NCBI GenBank assembly: GCA_964035545.1
Contig: OZ037765.1
Location: 20,151,995-20,215,994 of the forward strand
DNA: 64,000 nt
Reading direction: 5' to 3'
Source of the DNA: Bugula neritina
Taxonomy: Eukaryota > Bryozoa > Gymnolaemata > Cheilostomatida > Bugulidae
The notes beneath the pieces were generated by a model that worked only from the letters and a program-made list of their open reading frames with translations, did no database searches and had not been told where the DNA came from. Each line of letters begins with the position of its first letter. Position 1 is the stretch's first letter. Positions 11,201 through 23,701 of this stretch are shown piece by piece. The translations under genes were made by a program, and so were the position numbers.

Positions 11201-14200
11201 TGTTGTAATAATTCCAACAAGTAATTCTAATGCAGGTTTCTAGGCACTTGGTTGTAGTAAATAATACTGAACTCCCAACAAGATGGAATGCATCTACCTT
11301 AGAGAGGGTTGTCAACGCAAGGTACTTAGGGCTAAATATGAATTATGTCATTTACTTGAATAGGCACAGCCATATGGGAATCTTGTAAAAGTGGCGGGCC
11401 ACAGGCTCCTGTAGCTGACAAGAGCACATGGAATCAAAAAGTGGCTGGCAATAATGACCCCAATGTGTGGAATGGAGAAGGCTCCAAGGGTAAAGACAAT
11501 GCATTGTGGGACGACTTGCCAACCAGCAAAGAATCGGAATCTACGTGAGTACTACAGTCTTGCAAGACTGGTACACAGTGGCTTTATTCTGTACTCTTCA
11601 TGCTGTGGAGATGTGAGCACCTGTTTATTCACACGTGTATATTACTGAGTTTGTCTTGCAGTGACCAAGGTACCTCTTGGAATGCTCAAGGGAGTCAGTC
11701 CAGAACTGTCTCCCAGTCATCAGCTGGTGATGCTAATTCAGACAACACTGGCTGGTCATCTACCAACTCAGCACCCTCATCAGCTGGAATTAGCCGCTCT
11801 AGTCCCCCCAACTCAATCAATCAGCAATCCAATCACCCCCTGGGAGACAACAGCTGGGGTGGTCACAATGGCAACCCTGACATGCGTAAACTCACCAGAT
11901 GGGATTCCACTCCAGGATCTACGAGGATGACTGATACAGGTACTGCTAACAGCTACTACATACAGAGTGTTGAACATGCTGCACTTCTTTACCTGTGTCT
12001 GTTGGTTCTCATGTGAAAGATATTGTTTTTTAAAGAAAAGAATGGCTATCCTAACGTAGGAGAGACACCTCCTCAAAACATTCCTCTTCTAGAAGGAATT
12101 AACATGATGGCGGTGCCTGTACATGGTCCTCCTCAGATTGAGTCTGGCCGTGGTCATGTTGCTGCCCCCAGTCATGGCCATGGCGCTGCCTCCACTCCTG
12201 TTCTAAGAGGTTTGCTTGTTGACAGTTTGTGTTACTTTTTCCTGTTTCTACCACTTGTTGTGTTGATATTGACATCTTCTGCTGGTCTCCTCTAAACACT
12301 GGCAGCCCATATTGGTCCTGCCTCCTTCATTCTTGCCATCTTTATCTTGTTTTCTGACTATGTTATGTTACATTTATTATAGAATGCTGTTCACCAGTTA
12401 CTTACTAAAATTCATTTTATTTCATCCTGTTGCTTCCATTTCCTATATGGATGGTTACAATTTGCCAGGTGTATATTTAGCTGTCCTACTGGCCACTTGA
12501 TGGAAAGCTGTTATATTATGTAATAAAGTGTCTGTTGCCTAATATGGTGGTGTTTTTCATTATTCAATAATTCACGGGTTTCAACTTGTTTTGAATGAAA
12601 CAGATGGCAGTTGAAGGGTGTCTTTGTTAAAATTTGGGCAGTATGCAAGCTTATTGAATATCCTTGGCTGTTTGTGTACTGTAACAATAGATCTGTCCAG
12701 CTCTGTAGGATACTTACTTTGCTCACCTGCAGTGGCTCCACTTATCTCTCATAACATGGTGTTTCTACTCTCCACGAGCTTCAGTCTCAAGCTGATGTAA
12801 AGAAATTATAGGCTGTGTAATGTTAGTTCCCTGCTGGCCGTGTTAGTGACATTCTGCTGGCCATTGTTGGCTTTAGTGTTCCTCATTGTTAGACCCCTCT
12901 AATGATAACTGTATCGATGTGTTTGTTCTCATTCTTCAAGGTGTTTAGCTGGACTAAGGCTAAACTAATCCCAAGCTTTAACTACCATATACAATGGTGC
13001 ACCTGTAACTGCTTATGTCAGTATTTCATGCATTAGATAAACCTCTCATCTTTGTCTCTTGTGATGTATAGCCAGGAGGCCATGCTTGTGTTGCAGCTAT
13101 GTGCAACTGTTTCCAGCCAGCTTTGGGGAATAAAACTTGTTTGCATCATGTATTGTACACATTTCATTTTTCTTGAACCTAATAACTGCAGCTAGGCCTG
13201 GTTCCCAGTTGGTCACTTCTTTAAATTCCAAAGTCTCCCTGTTACCCATACTCTCTGCTTATTGTGCTTGATGAAATGTGCTGATGTTTTGTTTTCAGTT
13301 GTATAGTTTGATGGCGCTTGTTGTAAAGCAGTGGTTCCCAACCTTTTTCATACTATTCCCCCTTTCATAAATGTTGACTATTAATTTCCCCCCTTTCGAA
13401 GAGCAAAAAGATTTTATGACTTACAGAATGAGAATATATTATGATACAATGCAATATATTTTGTTCTATTATATTTGCATATAATATAATTATCATAATA
13501 GTAATATTGCGTTATTTTCATGTTATAAAACACAGAGCAGTTCAATTATTAATGTTATTGCTTCATTTGATGCTTTTGTGCCAGCTTGCTTAAACCTGGC
13601 TCTGTGTTTGACCAGGCCCATCTTAAGTCACTCTGCAGGTTAAGGCAGTTTCTTTTCTCATTGAATTGATGAGAATTCTACCTCACACGAGTAGATGGTG
13701 CTGAATGGCACCTTAAAATTCTGCTTTGTCGGTTATTTGTGGGAAGAGTTTGCTTTTTGAAACCCACAAATATTTTAGGTAAAGCTGGTGCATGTAAAAT
13801 TGGCACAGGTAATAATGGTACAAATGGAAAAGTAGGTAAAAATGGCACGCTGATTTTAAATTTTTCAAAATCCAAAACCCCAAACCCTCCACCCCAAGCC
13901 TCCAACCCTTGAACCCCAAACCCCCACTCCCTAGTTCAAACCCGTACTCTCATTAAACTCCAGAACCCCAAGTACAAACCCAAAATCCTCACCTCAAACC
14001 TCTCTTTCGAGCTCCACGCCCCGATCCCAATATTGAAAACATGTGCCATTTTTACTTACTTTTCTATTTGTGCCATTATTACCTGTGCCATTTCTACTGG
14101 GCACCACCTGTTCCAGATTATTTTTCAAAAAACTCCTAGGCATATCTCTGAACTTTTAATGGCAAATTTTCATTATTAGCATTGCAGATTTGAGTTGGAG

Positions 14201-17200
14201 GTTAAGCGTTCAGGATGGGGGGTTTAACACCAGTGTGCGATTAATACCTGAGCCATTTTTACTTAAAGTCGGAACAGGTTTCCTATAAAAGTTCATTGAG
14301 TGTGGGGAAAAACACCATGTTTTGGATATAGACGCCACCACTTTAGTGTAACTTTAAAAACAGTGCTGCTGCTATGAAAAGCAATGATATGATGATTGCA
14401 CTCCTGCATTTTTAGGTTCAGATTATTTAGTGTAGCAAATATATTCACTAGGTATGTAGTATACAGTTCATAGAGATTGACTTGCATGGCTGCTAAAAAT
14501 TGGCCTGTTGGTTTTTGCATATTTTTGACCTTCATTCAAAGTAGCACAGGGAACAGTTAGGGTAGAGTAGTTTCAGAATATGGTTTGGTTAAATAGATGA
14601 ACTAAGATGAAGATTTATAGATATGCATATACATGTAACTTGCAAGAGCTCAAAAACCGTCAACAAATTGCGTAAATTTTTCAAAATTCAAATTCCCCCC
14701 CTAAAATGTCCAAATTCCCCCCTAGGGGGGAATTCCCCCCAGGTTGGGAACCACTGTTGTAAAGCAACATTCTTCTATTTTGCTCACTCAGTAGGACTCC
14801 TTCAGTTCTATGTTGTTTGTGATTTCACTTTGATTGTGTATTTAAATTGTTGTAATGCAGTTTTGTGACTGCCATGCTAACTAAATATGAGAACATAAAA
14901 TAGTGAAAGCAACCAGAAACATTTATTTTGAGATAAGCTGGCCCCAACACACTAAGTTGTGTGCAACTCCTAGTCTTCTAAATGCTATTCTCTGAATTCA
15001 ATAACAATAAGTTGCTGCATTAGAGATGGAATGGCCTCAATCACTGCTAGTTGTAAGCCCACAGAATGTTGGGGAAAGTGTTGCTAATTAGCCATGATAG
15101 GATCATTAGTGGTCATTGTATTCTTTTGTAATACTTCAGCACTTGCTCAGCCCATAGTTTCTGTTGGCTCTATTATATTCCTGCCATGTTGTATTGTAGG
15201 AAACTCTGGTTTCTGGGAGTCTGGTACCAACAGAGCCATTGGAGGTGCTCCATCCAACTGGAACTCTAAGCCATCAGTCTCCTGGACTGGTGATAACACC
15301 ACAGGCAGCAGTGGCTGGGGTCCCTCTGCTGGTGGCTCTTCTGGTCAGCATGGCTGGGGCGATTCGTCAGGAGGCAGCCAGTGGCAGGGCGGTGCTGGAA
15401 ACAGAAAGCCTTCGTTTGGTTGGGATGATGGTCAGATGAATGGAGGTGAATATGGCCGAGACAGGAGATTGGTGAGTCTTGAATACACATCCAGTATAGA
15501 AACACCCTGTATATGTATATATAAGTTGCAACAGACGCGCAGTGTGTGATGGTTTCTTTTCTGTTTAGAAAAGTGATTCAGCTCAGCTGGGTGACGAAGA
15601 CTATGGCGACTGGAATGAGAGCAACTCTGTCTGGTCCAGTGCTGGTGGATTCAAGCAAGTCAGGAAACATGTAAGAGTATACCAAGTCTTCTTGCCTTCA
15701 ATGGGTAGAATGTCCACCACCGGAACATTTACCAACTTCTTATATAGCCCCAAACTGCTGTAGCCTTTATAGAACAACTAGGTGTAGGACAGGGTGTTTG
15801 TGGTTAACATGTGGTAGTAGTTTCAGCTGTCTATGCAGTAAGCGGGCAGTCAGCTGTACAGGATATCTAGTCCCTACTAGTATACACTGCCTGTCACATA
15901 CTTCAGTCTCAGCGCTATGATTATACCCTATATGCTCTCGCATTCCTTATGTCAAGTATACAGTCATGGCTGCTGTAATGATGTTATTATAGATGAATAA
16001 CTAGCTAGCCTCACTCTCGCTGTGTGCTGTTGCTGATAATCAATAATGGCTACAGTCACTACACGAACTGTGTTGCACTAGTTTTATGTCAGTTTACTAG
16101 TTTTTGCCTACATCCCAATATTCTACTGAGTTTTTAGTACTACATTTGCTTGGCTAGGAGCATAGTTTGTTTTAAAGTGTCAATAGCTCTAAAGCTTGAA
16201 ATAATATCCAGGCTGTTGTACTCCAGCTTGAGGCTATATAGATGCTTTGTTTTTTTAAAGTCATTGAATGTACTTATAAGGATTACCCCAGTCTCTACAG
16301 TTGTGTGAGGTGGTAGACTCAGTTGAGGTTTCGCCATTAGACCATTTGATAAAGAGGTTTGTAGCAGCAGAGAAGTCGTGCTACAACTAGTTGCAGGCTG
16401 CATGCAGTTAGTGATTACTTAGCATACTGACTGTAATTTGTAGAATACCATACCAGAGAACCATATACCTCCTCACATGCAAGCTAACAGGATTGGAGGT
16501 GGTGGGGGTCATTACGGCAGTGGTAACTCCTCCGCCATGATGAATAGTGGAATCGGTAACAATGGTATGCTCAGCACCAAACAGCAGATGATCCAGTACC
16601 TCATGAATATGAAATTCACCGTGAGTATACTCCCTGTATACTTTCAATATATTATCTATATAGTGAGCTATTTTCCACTAGCACACTGCATCAGTGCTCT
16701 TGACATGGCCTTTATTCTGAGATTATATATGTGTTCACTCCAGGTTGTTGATAAGCTGTAACACTAGGGCCTCCTAGGCTCAACTAAGCTTTAGTGTTAG
16801 ACTTGCTCAATATTATTACAGAAAGAAGAAGCAAATGGTGCTCTTATCAACAACAACATGAACTTTGATGCTGCTTTAGCAGAACTGAAAAGTATGCAGC
16901 AGCAAAGAGGTGGTGACTTCGGAGGTGGGTACCATGTATGGTGTAGCTGCTGTAATGTATGTCCACTTTCAATTATATGTTCAAATGTTGACTGATGCTT
17001 GTTAATGATTGAAGGTATGCCTATGGCCGGTGGGCCAATGGGAGACAATCCATTCAATCCCAACATTCCTCCTCCCAACATGGCAACGAATGCTCTCAAT
17101 ACTCCCTACAATCTAAATGCTCAACACAACCCTGTCCAAATGCAGGGCTCTAGTCGTATGAATAAGCCACAGCAACAAAGAGGGCCGATGGGCGGCGGTA

Positions 17201-20200
17201 AGTTGCCTGGATGTTGTCATGTGATGGAAATGAGTTGTGGTAGCAGTCATGAAAGTTGGCAAAGCAAGCTGATGATTTTTTATCTTCCTTCACAGTTGAG
17301 AAAGTAACAATGTATTTCACTCCACTTTATACAGCACAGTAGTTTGTACTGTACACATCTATACTCACGTGTTATGTAATGATGTGTGTTTGAAGGACGC
17401 AACAACACACCGACAACACTGAGTCACCAACAGCACACAAATCTAGTTAGACAGTTGGAGATCGCCATCAACACTGGTGTCATCCACAAGCACATGCTGA
17501 ATGTGCCACTCATAGAGCCAAACATTCGTGTCATACATCAACTACTCCAGCTCTGTCAGACCTACCAGAACAGTGCGGAGTCACTTGGCCAGGTAACTAA
17601 ACTCTACACACTTCACTGTTGGCTGCAGGTGCTTGTTTTCAACACAGCACTAGGCTATCGTGTTGTTGTTGGCACTCCAAATGATAATATAAGATAAAGA
17701 GAGTTTGCTGTAACAACCTGATACACTGGTAATAGGGAGCTTGTGGTAGGATGCTGAGGTCCCTGGTAAAAGTAGGCGATCCCTTATCTTGTGCAGTGCT
17801 GCTGTGCCTGGCCAGTTAGTATCTTCTTACACACATGAAGCTGTAAAGTGGTTCATCCAACAGTCTTTTTTGCTGCCATTGCTAAGTTTAATATGCATAA
17901 TCTGTAGAAAATTGAAACATACCTTTGTAGGTGTTATATTTCTCACATATTTACTTTAAAATCACATGTCGGAGTAACATTCACACAACATCTACAGGGC
18001 TGGGGTACGCCTGTATGTTGCAGGTGCAGCGGCGATTTGGTCACAACTCGGTGCAAGCGGAACAGGCAAACAGAAACCTGAACAGCATCAGTGCCCAGAT
18101 GAAGAATCTGCAGATGCCGTATGTCAAGCAAGTTCACCACGAGGTTTGTCTGCTCTCTGCTGGTCTAATAGAAAGGATAGTTTGTGGAAAAACTCTTTCT
18201 TGATAGAAACTTTATCTATAAAGGTTGATGTGTTTATTAGTATGTTGTGTAATACAGATGAACAAGCAGCAGTATGTTGGTGGCCCCGGGTCGGTGTTGC
18301 GAGGCTCATCTCTCTCCGACAACATGTCTGGCCTGTCACTTACCAACAACTTGTTACCAAACAATCCCGGCTCTGTCACTTCCTCCTCTTCGCAGTCCAG
18401 ACTCGGTATCTGGACGGACAAGGCGCCAGGCTCATCTAGACAAGGTGCTAACAATATGGGCTCCTCATCACTGCATGCTTCTCATTCCACTCCTAACCTA
18501 CATGGTGCGTTCTTTTGCTTTGGTTACCTTAGTTACTCTGCTCTTTTATTTCTTAAACATTTTTGTTAGAAAATCTGCAACACATGAAACGAATAACTTT
18601 GATCAGTGAACTTGTTTTTTTTCCTGAAACTCTGCCCAACATGCATTTTAGTTGTTTCATTAAGTTGTTGCAGCTCTTCTAATGAAATGATATGTGTTGT
18701 TTGATATATGTGCTCCTTTATGTTTAACACCTCTTTAGAGTCTTTATTGATTTTATGATGAGGGTTTTCTATTTTTTTGCCTCGTCATAGTCACTTTTGG
18801 TATGATTTTTTTATAACTGAGAAAAGAATCTCAAGTTTCTAAAACTTGGGTGCATTTTAGAGTTGCTTACTAACGATAGGTCCCTTGGGCTTCTACTATA
18901 CATTCACCTGTTTCCCATGTTTTGATCTCAGTACAACTGCAACCAGTCTGGTCAAAAAGCTATTTAGTGCAATTATTTTTTCATTTTGATATTGCATAGT
19001 TGTCTTCTCTTATATGGGAAGGCCTTAGAAAAACTTTGGTTCTGTAATTCTGATTGATTTGATTTTGATGAAAAGATTAAATAGCTAAAGTACAGCTAAT
19101 TGTAACCTTGTGCATGTTGATGATTGAGTATTACAAGATATTAGCAAACAACCTCACTCTACTGGCAGAGTAATTGATAATCTGGTGTAATTTACACAAA
19201 CAATGAAAGCACTAGTTGTGTTTTAATTCTTACCTGTATCACATTAGTTTTTGTAGTAACAAGTTTTCATTGATCTTTCATTGATTTATTGATCTACTGA
19301 GTTCAGCTGGGCGGACTCTTTCAGACTGACAAAGTGTGATTTTTAGTCTGTTAACATTTCTCAAAATGCTTGCTGTTGGAAACCCCAGTGATTGTTCAAA
19401 CTTTAACCCAATTGTTTTCAGTAATTAACCTCTGTGTCAGTGTGCATATATTTCTATGTTCAGTGTTTGAACATTATTGCCATTCCTGCAACTTAGGAAC
19501 AGTCACTAAAATAAATCTAACCATAACTTTCAACCAACCTAATTTTGGCAATGACTGCCACTATTATTATTACTAACAGGGCTGGGTTCATTGTGGGGTT
19601 CATTGTGGGGTCCATTGTGTTCTACAAAGTATAGAACTTCCAGACAGGTGTTCGATGTTGGATGTCACACTTGGTAAAATTTTTGATGACTCAAGTTGCT
19701 GCTTTCAGGTGGCGTCTTTGACAACAATCCCTGGTCATCGGCTGGTGGCTCAGGGGCTTGGGCTAACATGAGTCCTAGTGGCCAATACTTGGACAACCCA
19801 GAATCTCATTCTCTGAATCCTAATGTCACACAATCTAGCCACACTACCAGCGCTGCATCTAGTTTTGACATCCCAGAGTTTGTGCCCGGAGTACCATGGC
19901 TGGGAGCCAACTCTCAGAAGGTGGAGGATGACCCCAATATTACTCCAGGCAGCGTAGCCAGATCTATTTCAGTCAGCACCACTGCCTCACTCAATCCCAC
20001 AGGTCAGCCTTCTTCTTCCTCTTAGCACATGCCCATTTGCTCCATTTGCTCCATTTGCTCCATTTGCTCCTGTTCTATTAGCTTTTGCTAGATAAATAAA
20101 CTAAGTCTGTCAGTCTGTATTATGATAGGTCGCAACAGCACAGATCTTGGCTGGGGGAGCGGCTCCAAGAGTTCCTGGCCAGGCCAGAACCTGGTATCTA

Positions 20201-21293
20201 CATCAGGTGGTGACATGTGGAAGGCTGGCAATACTCGACCCCCACCAGGGTTTGGCAAGAACATGAATCGTAGCATGTCTATGCCTCAAGGACCCTCAGA
20301 GAAGTCTGCCTTCAGTCCAGGTGTGTTGAAAAGTAGAGAGTTGTAAATTATATGCATTTGTTAGTTTAGTAGATATAATTGTGACTAATTTGCACCTTTG
20401 TAACATATCTGTCAGTTATAAGTCAAGTTTATGACCCACCCTTTCAATCTGAAAGCACTAACAGGAAATGTGATTGTTTTAGTTGGCTCCAGCTGGGATA
20501 ACCAGCAGGCTCTGCTGTCCAGTGTGAATGTCCCTTGGCTGCTGCTGCGCACTGTTCCAGCTCTTGGAGATGGTAACCTTCTGAAAACCCTCTGCTCTCA
20601 GCATGGACCTTTACAGAACTTTTTCGTGAATGCCAACAATGGGCAAGCTCTCGTAAGGTACAACACAAAGGAGGAGAGCAGTAAAGCTCAAAAGAACCTG
20701 AACTCCTGCTCATTTGGCGAAACCACCATCATGGCTGAATTCGTGGATGAGAGTGAGGTTCGTTTCTCTGTTCATTTTATTCCAAGAGATTTGTTTTAAT
20801 AGGTGCCGGTAATTTTCTTTAGTTCAGAAGTTATTTAGTGTAGAAATTATCTTACCCTATATATTTTGTAGTTAAAAATTTGATCTTTCAACAAATATTT
20901 TACTATTCATTCCTTTTTATAAATTTTATTGTAAAAGCATTTTGGTGCTTTGAATCTTCATGTGCATGTAATATCCCTTTATGTCTTATTTATTAAAAGT
21001 AGTTTTCCATCCAAAGTTGTAGCTGTGGTCAATTTTAGTAACAACACAGAGATAGTAACCTATGTTCCCAATGTGTTTAGGTACAGAAGATTGTGGAGCA
21101 GTGCCAGAGGCAGCCCTCTAGCTTAGGCAGATCCAACTCTGTGTCTGCTGCACCAGGTTCCAATGTCTGGCCAAACACAAACAGCAGTGCTTCCAACCTG
21201 TGGGGTGGCTCTTCCTCTTCCACCTGGTCTGCTCTGCCCAACTCAGGCTTTCTTCCATCTTCTGATATTTCTGGCAACAACTTCAACATGTAA
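8220..21293 (+). CDS. TNRC6: GW182/TNRC6-family miRNA silencing scaffold
   Basis: Eighteen coding exons: 8220-8412, 10047-10114, 10343-11111, 11364-11544, 11662-11939, 12036-12209, 15200-15471, 15569-15670, 16444-16620, 16822-16924, 17015-17197, 17396-17592, 18024-18143, 18258-18504, 19709-20002, 20129-20320, 20483-20757, 21081-21293 (TAA). They join in phase to about 1345 residues. GW182 proteins bind Argonaute through GW/WG repeats and recruit PABP and the CCR4-NOT/PAN deadenylases. Visible in order: Ser/Thr/Asn/Gln-rich N-terminus with many W-containing motifs (SGWGSQ, SAWGSQ, QWGTP, DGWGRP), a UBA-like segment near residues 720-760 (MIQYLMNMKFTKEEANGALI), Q/N-rich middle, PEFVPGVPW plus NITPGSV as in the TNRC6 silencing domain, RPPPGF, and a C-terminal RRM-like domain (VPWLLLRTVP, KTLCSQHGPLQNF, ALVRYNTKEESSKAQ). 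The tail is W-rich. The ATG at 8220 is the first after an in-frame stop. The intron at 12210-15199 holds a hAT element. Confidence 0.93.
13321..13328. repeat. Left target-site duplication of hAT element
   Basis: TTGTAAAG, repeated exactly at 14757-14764. Eight bases is the length hAT transposases generate. Confidence 0.88.
13329..14756. mobile_element. Non-autonomous hAT-type DNA transposon
   Basis: The left end CAGTGGTTCCCAACC (13329-13343) is matched exactly, inverted, by the right end (14742-14756). Perfect 8-bp duplications TTGTAAAG flank both ends. CAGTGGTTCYCAACC-like termini and 8-bp duplications are the hallmark of hAT elements of the Charlie/Tip100 kind. Subterminal runs such as ttccccccttt (about 13380) and repeated aattcccccc (near 14690-14740) extend the inverted structure. 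No transposase frame is visible, so it must have moved with a helper. A second element (13787-14105) sits inside it. Confidence 0.88.
13787..14105. mobile_element. MITE-like inverted-repeat element, copy 2, nested in hAT
   Basis: The left arm (13787-13850) and right arm (about 14042-14105) are inverse copies of about 60 bp. They share ggcacaggtaataatgg and aagtaggtaaaaatggcac with a few mismatches. The interior (about 13868-13995) is strikingly C-rich with repeated ccccaaaccc-like runs. It belongs to the same family as the copy at 193-368. Confidence 0.7.
14757..14764. repeat. Right target-site duplication of hAT element
   Basis: TTGTAAAG, identical to 13321-13328. Confidence 0.88.
20032..20070. 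repeat. Short tandem repeat in TNRC6 intron
   Basis: The unit catttgctc plus a following c repeats about four times just after the 5' splice site at 20003. It is intronic and not coding. Confidence 0.7.
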
Positions 21294-23701
21294 ACTAATC
21301 ATAATAAAGAATATCGCACTTGGTTCTAGCGCATGTTCTACGAATGGTGATGGCTGGGAGATGGTAGTCTCCCTCAGTTACCATTAAGCCACATTAGTCT
21401 ATCCGAAGTTTGCCAATTTGTGTTTCTGCTCACCTTATTTTCTGGATCTCTATTGCAATGCATCGACATCACTAAAGTATTTAGGGATATGTGTGCAGTT
21501 TAAATATCAAATCCATAACTATTCTTTTATTGACAAAGTTTTGTGCTATCATTATATAAGCTTATATAACTTCACACACATATATAGATAGCTATAATTT
21601 CTAATTATTCTTATGATTATTATAGTAATTTAGTCCTTATTTGAATCATTGTTTTTCCTGCCTAAGTATTATTATTTAAATCAACTGAATCTGTGTGCTA
21701 CAATAATTCAGTCATAATGTAAATTGTACAAGCAAAGTACATGTCTCACGGCTCATGGTGCACACTACATACATTACTATAAAATATTATCATACTACTA
21801 TTATATAATTAATCTTACTCTACACTGTTATGCATTTTCTCTGGTAATTATGTGCTTGATCAGTTCCCATCTCTATCTTCACATTGCATGACCATTCTTA
21901 TTTACTCTTATATTATTGGCTTACCAGAGATATTGTCCAAAATTACATGCTGTGGCATGGTTCATACCCTAATGTGATGTTCCAAATTTGTTTAAAAAGC
22001 CATGATAAAAGTAAAGATTGTAAAGTCAAAATTATATTTTTATCATTTTCAGATCTTTGCACAAACATAATTATGTCAGTGTTTGTAAATTTGCAATCAG
22101 CTATTTTATCATTTTAATGTGCCAAGTTTTAGTTGGATATACAAACCATTCTCCGATTGTGGTTGGTACGGCTCCTCTGCCATCTGATGTGTGTGATTTT
22201 TTTTTGCGGTGATAGGTCTTATAATCTGCTTTTGGCTCCCAAAGACTCTTTGATATTTATTCTTGTGACAGTGGTTATTCGCCAAGTTCAAACTAGGCAA
22301 ACCTGATGGTATCATTCTTACAATGTGCATCTATGCTACCAGTCTGTATTAGTTATCAGCAATCCTATGTAACTGCAGTGTACTTATCTTTATCTACATA
22401 ACCTCATAGCCAACTAGACTAGTTAATTTCTCTTCAATTATTATTTTCAAATCACTTTCAGTATAATTAAAAACAGCTCATGTGATGGGTCTGTCCAGTC
22501 AATTCTCTCCATTAGAGTATTGTGTAAAACCGGTTTTAAATACCACTTTATCTCAAATATATAATTTGTCACCAATGCTGAACTACTGATAATTTATGAA
22601 CTATAATATATTGACCCTGGTTATTCTCACTCCACATATTAGACCAGAACACTTGCAATCCTGTCACCAGTTTATTTTTGAAGTGCAGACAGCTAAAATC
22701 ATAGAGCATCAGCCCTTTGATCTCCTAATCTCGACAAAAGGTTATCCTTTTATATAGAAATAAGACTAGTAAGCTTCTGTGTTATCAATTTTAGCATTCC
22801 GAGACAAAATTTAAAAACTAAAAATGCCAATTATAGAGACTGAAATAAAATTAATGTAATGCAATCATTGGTGCTATGTAGCCATTCACTAATCGCAGGT
22901 TTTATAGCATTGCTCTTGAGCGAGTCTTTCTTGTCAGTGGGTGACTCGGCAAATGATTGCCATGTTGGGTCACTCCATAACTTGATTCTACCTTAACTAT
23001 TCTTTATGCTCATAATGTCATTTATCTATTTCATCCATTAAAACAGGCCTTTAGAATATTTGCTTGTGTACCATTAATTTAGTTGAATATTTCTGTCCAG
23101 TTAACACAGCATTTGGCTGAACTTCTTGCATCTAGAATTATATATTGTTATACTTGTTACCTCTTGGCATACTATATTTATAAAATATTGTCATCATTTG
23201 TGGTTACTGGAGTACTAGACTAAAGTTATATTATCTAAAACTGATTTGTACATCAGGGCTAAAACTGTGAATGCTTTTGATACACTGTCTGTGCATTAAG
23301 ATTTCGGTGGCTCTTGTAATATTACTAATTTTTTTGTAACTTAGTTATGTCATTTTAATCACACCATGATCATTATGTGTTTCCACATTAAAACTAGCTG
23401 CACCAACTATGCTGAATTTTAGCAATTAGTCATTTAATTGCTACCAGTCATTACGCTAATTTGTATTTTGCTTTGCTTAATTTTTTCTTGTGTGATGCAT
23501 ATGTTATTCCTAATCTATGTAGTGTATATTTTTGGTGGTACAATTTCAAAATAAAATATAGAGCTCGTCTCATTTACTGACTACATTTATTTATTAAAAA
23601 TGAAACTATTACCTACACATTGGTAATTATAATTTCTTAGCTATGGTTACTCAATTGTTCCCATCATTGTAACTTAGTTGGCTGAGCGGATACATCCATG
23701 T
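21294..23701. other. Convergent 3' flanks of TNRC6 and EIF3L
   Basis: The two genes end tail to tail about 2.4 kb apart. An AATAAA lies at 21303-21308, only 10 bp after the TNRC6 stop, and others occur downstream, so the polyadenylation site is not decided. The rest is A+T-rich with no supported exon. Confidence 0.6.

Larger units (their letters stand above)
12210..15199. other. TNRC6 intron with nested transposons
   Basis: A 3.0-kb intron between two in-phase exons. It contains a hAT-like element at 13329-14756 with a MITE inside it. No coding exon was recognised elsewhere in it. Confidence 0.7.

Noticed and set aside
10296-12076. Several overlapping open frames in TNRC6 exons on both strands
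   Set aside because: They are shadows in other frames of long low-complexity exons. Only one frame matches the GW182 family and joins in phase.
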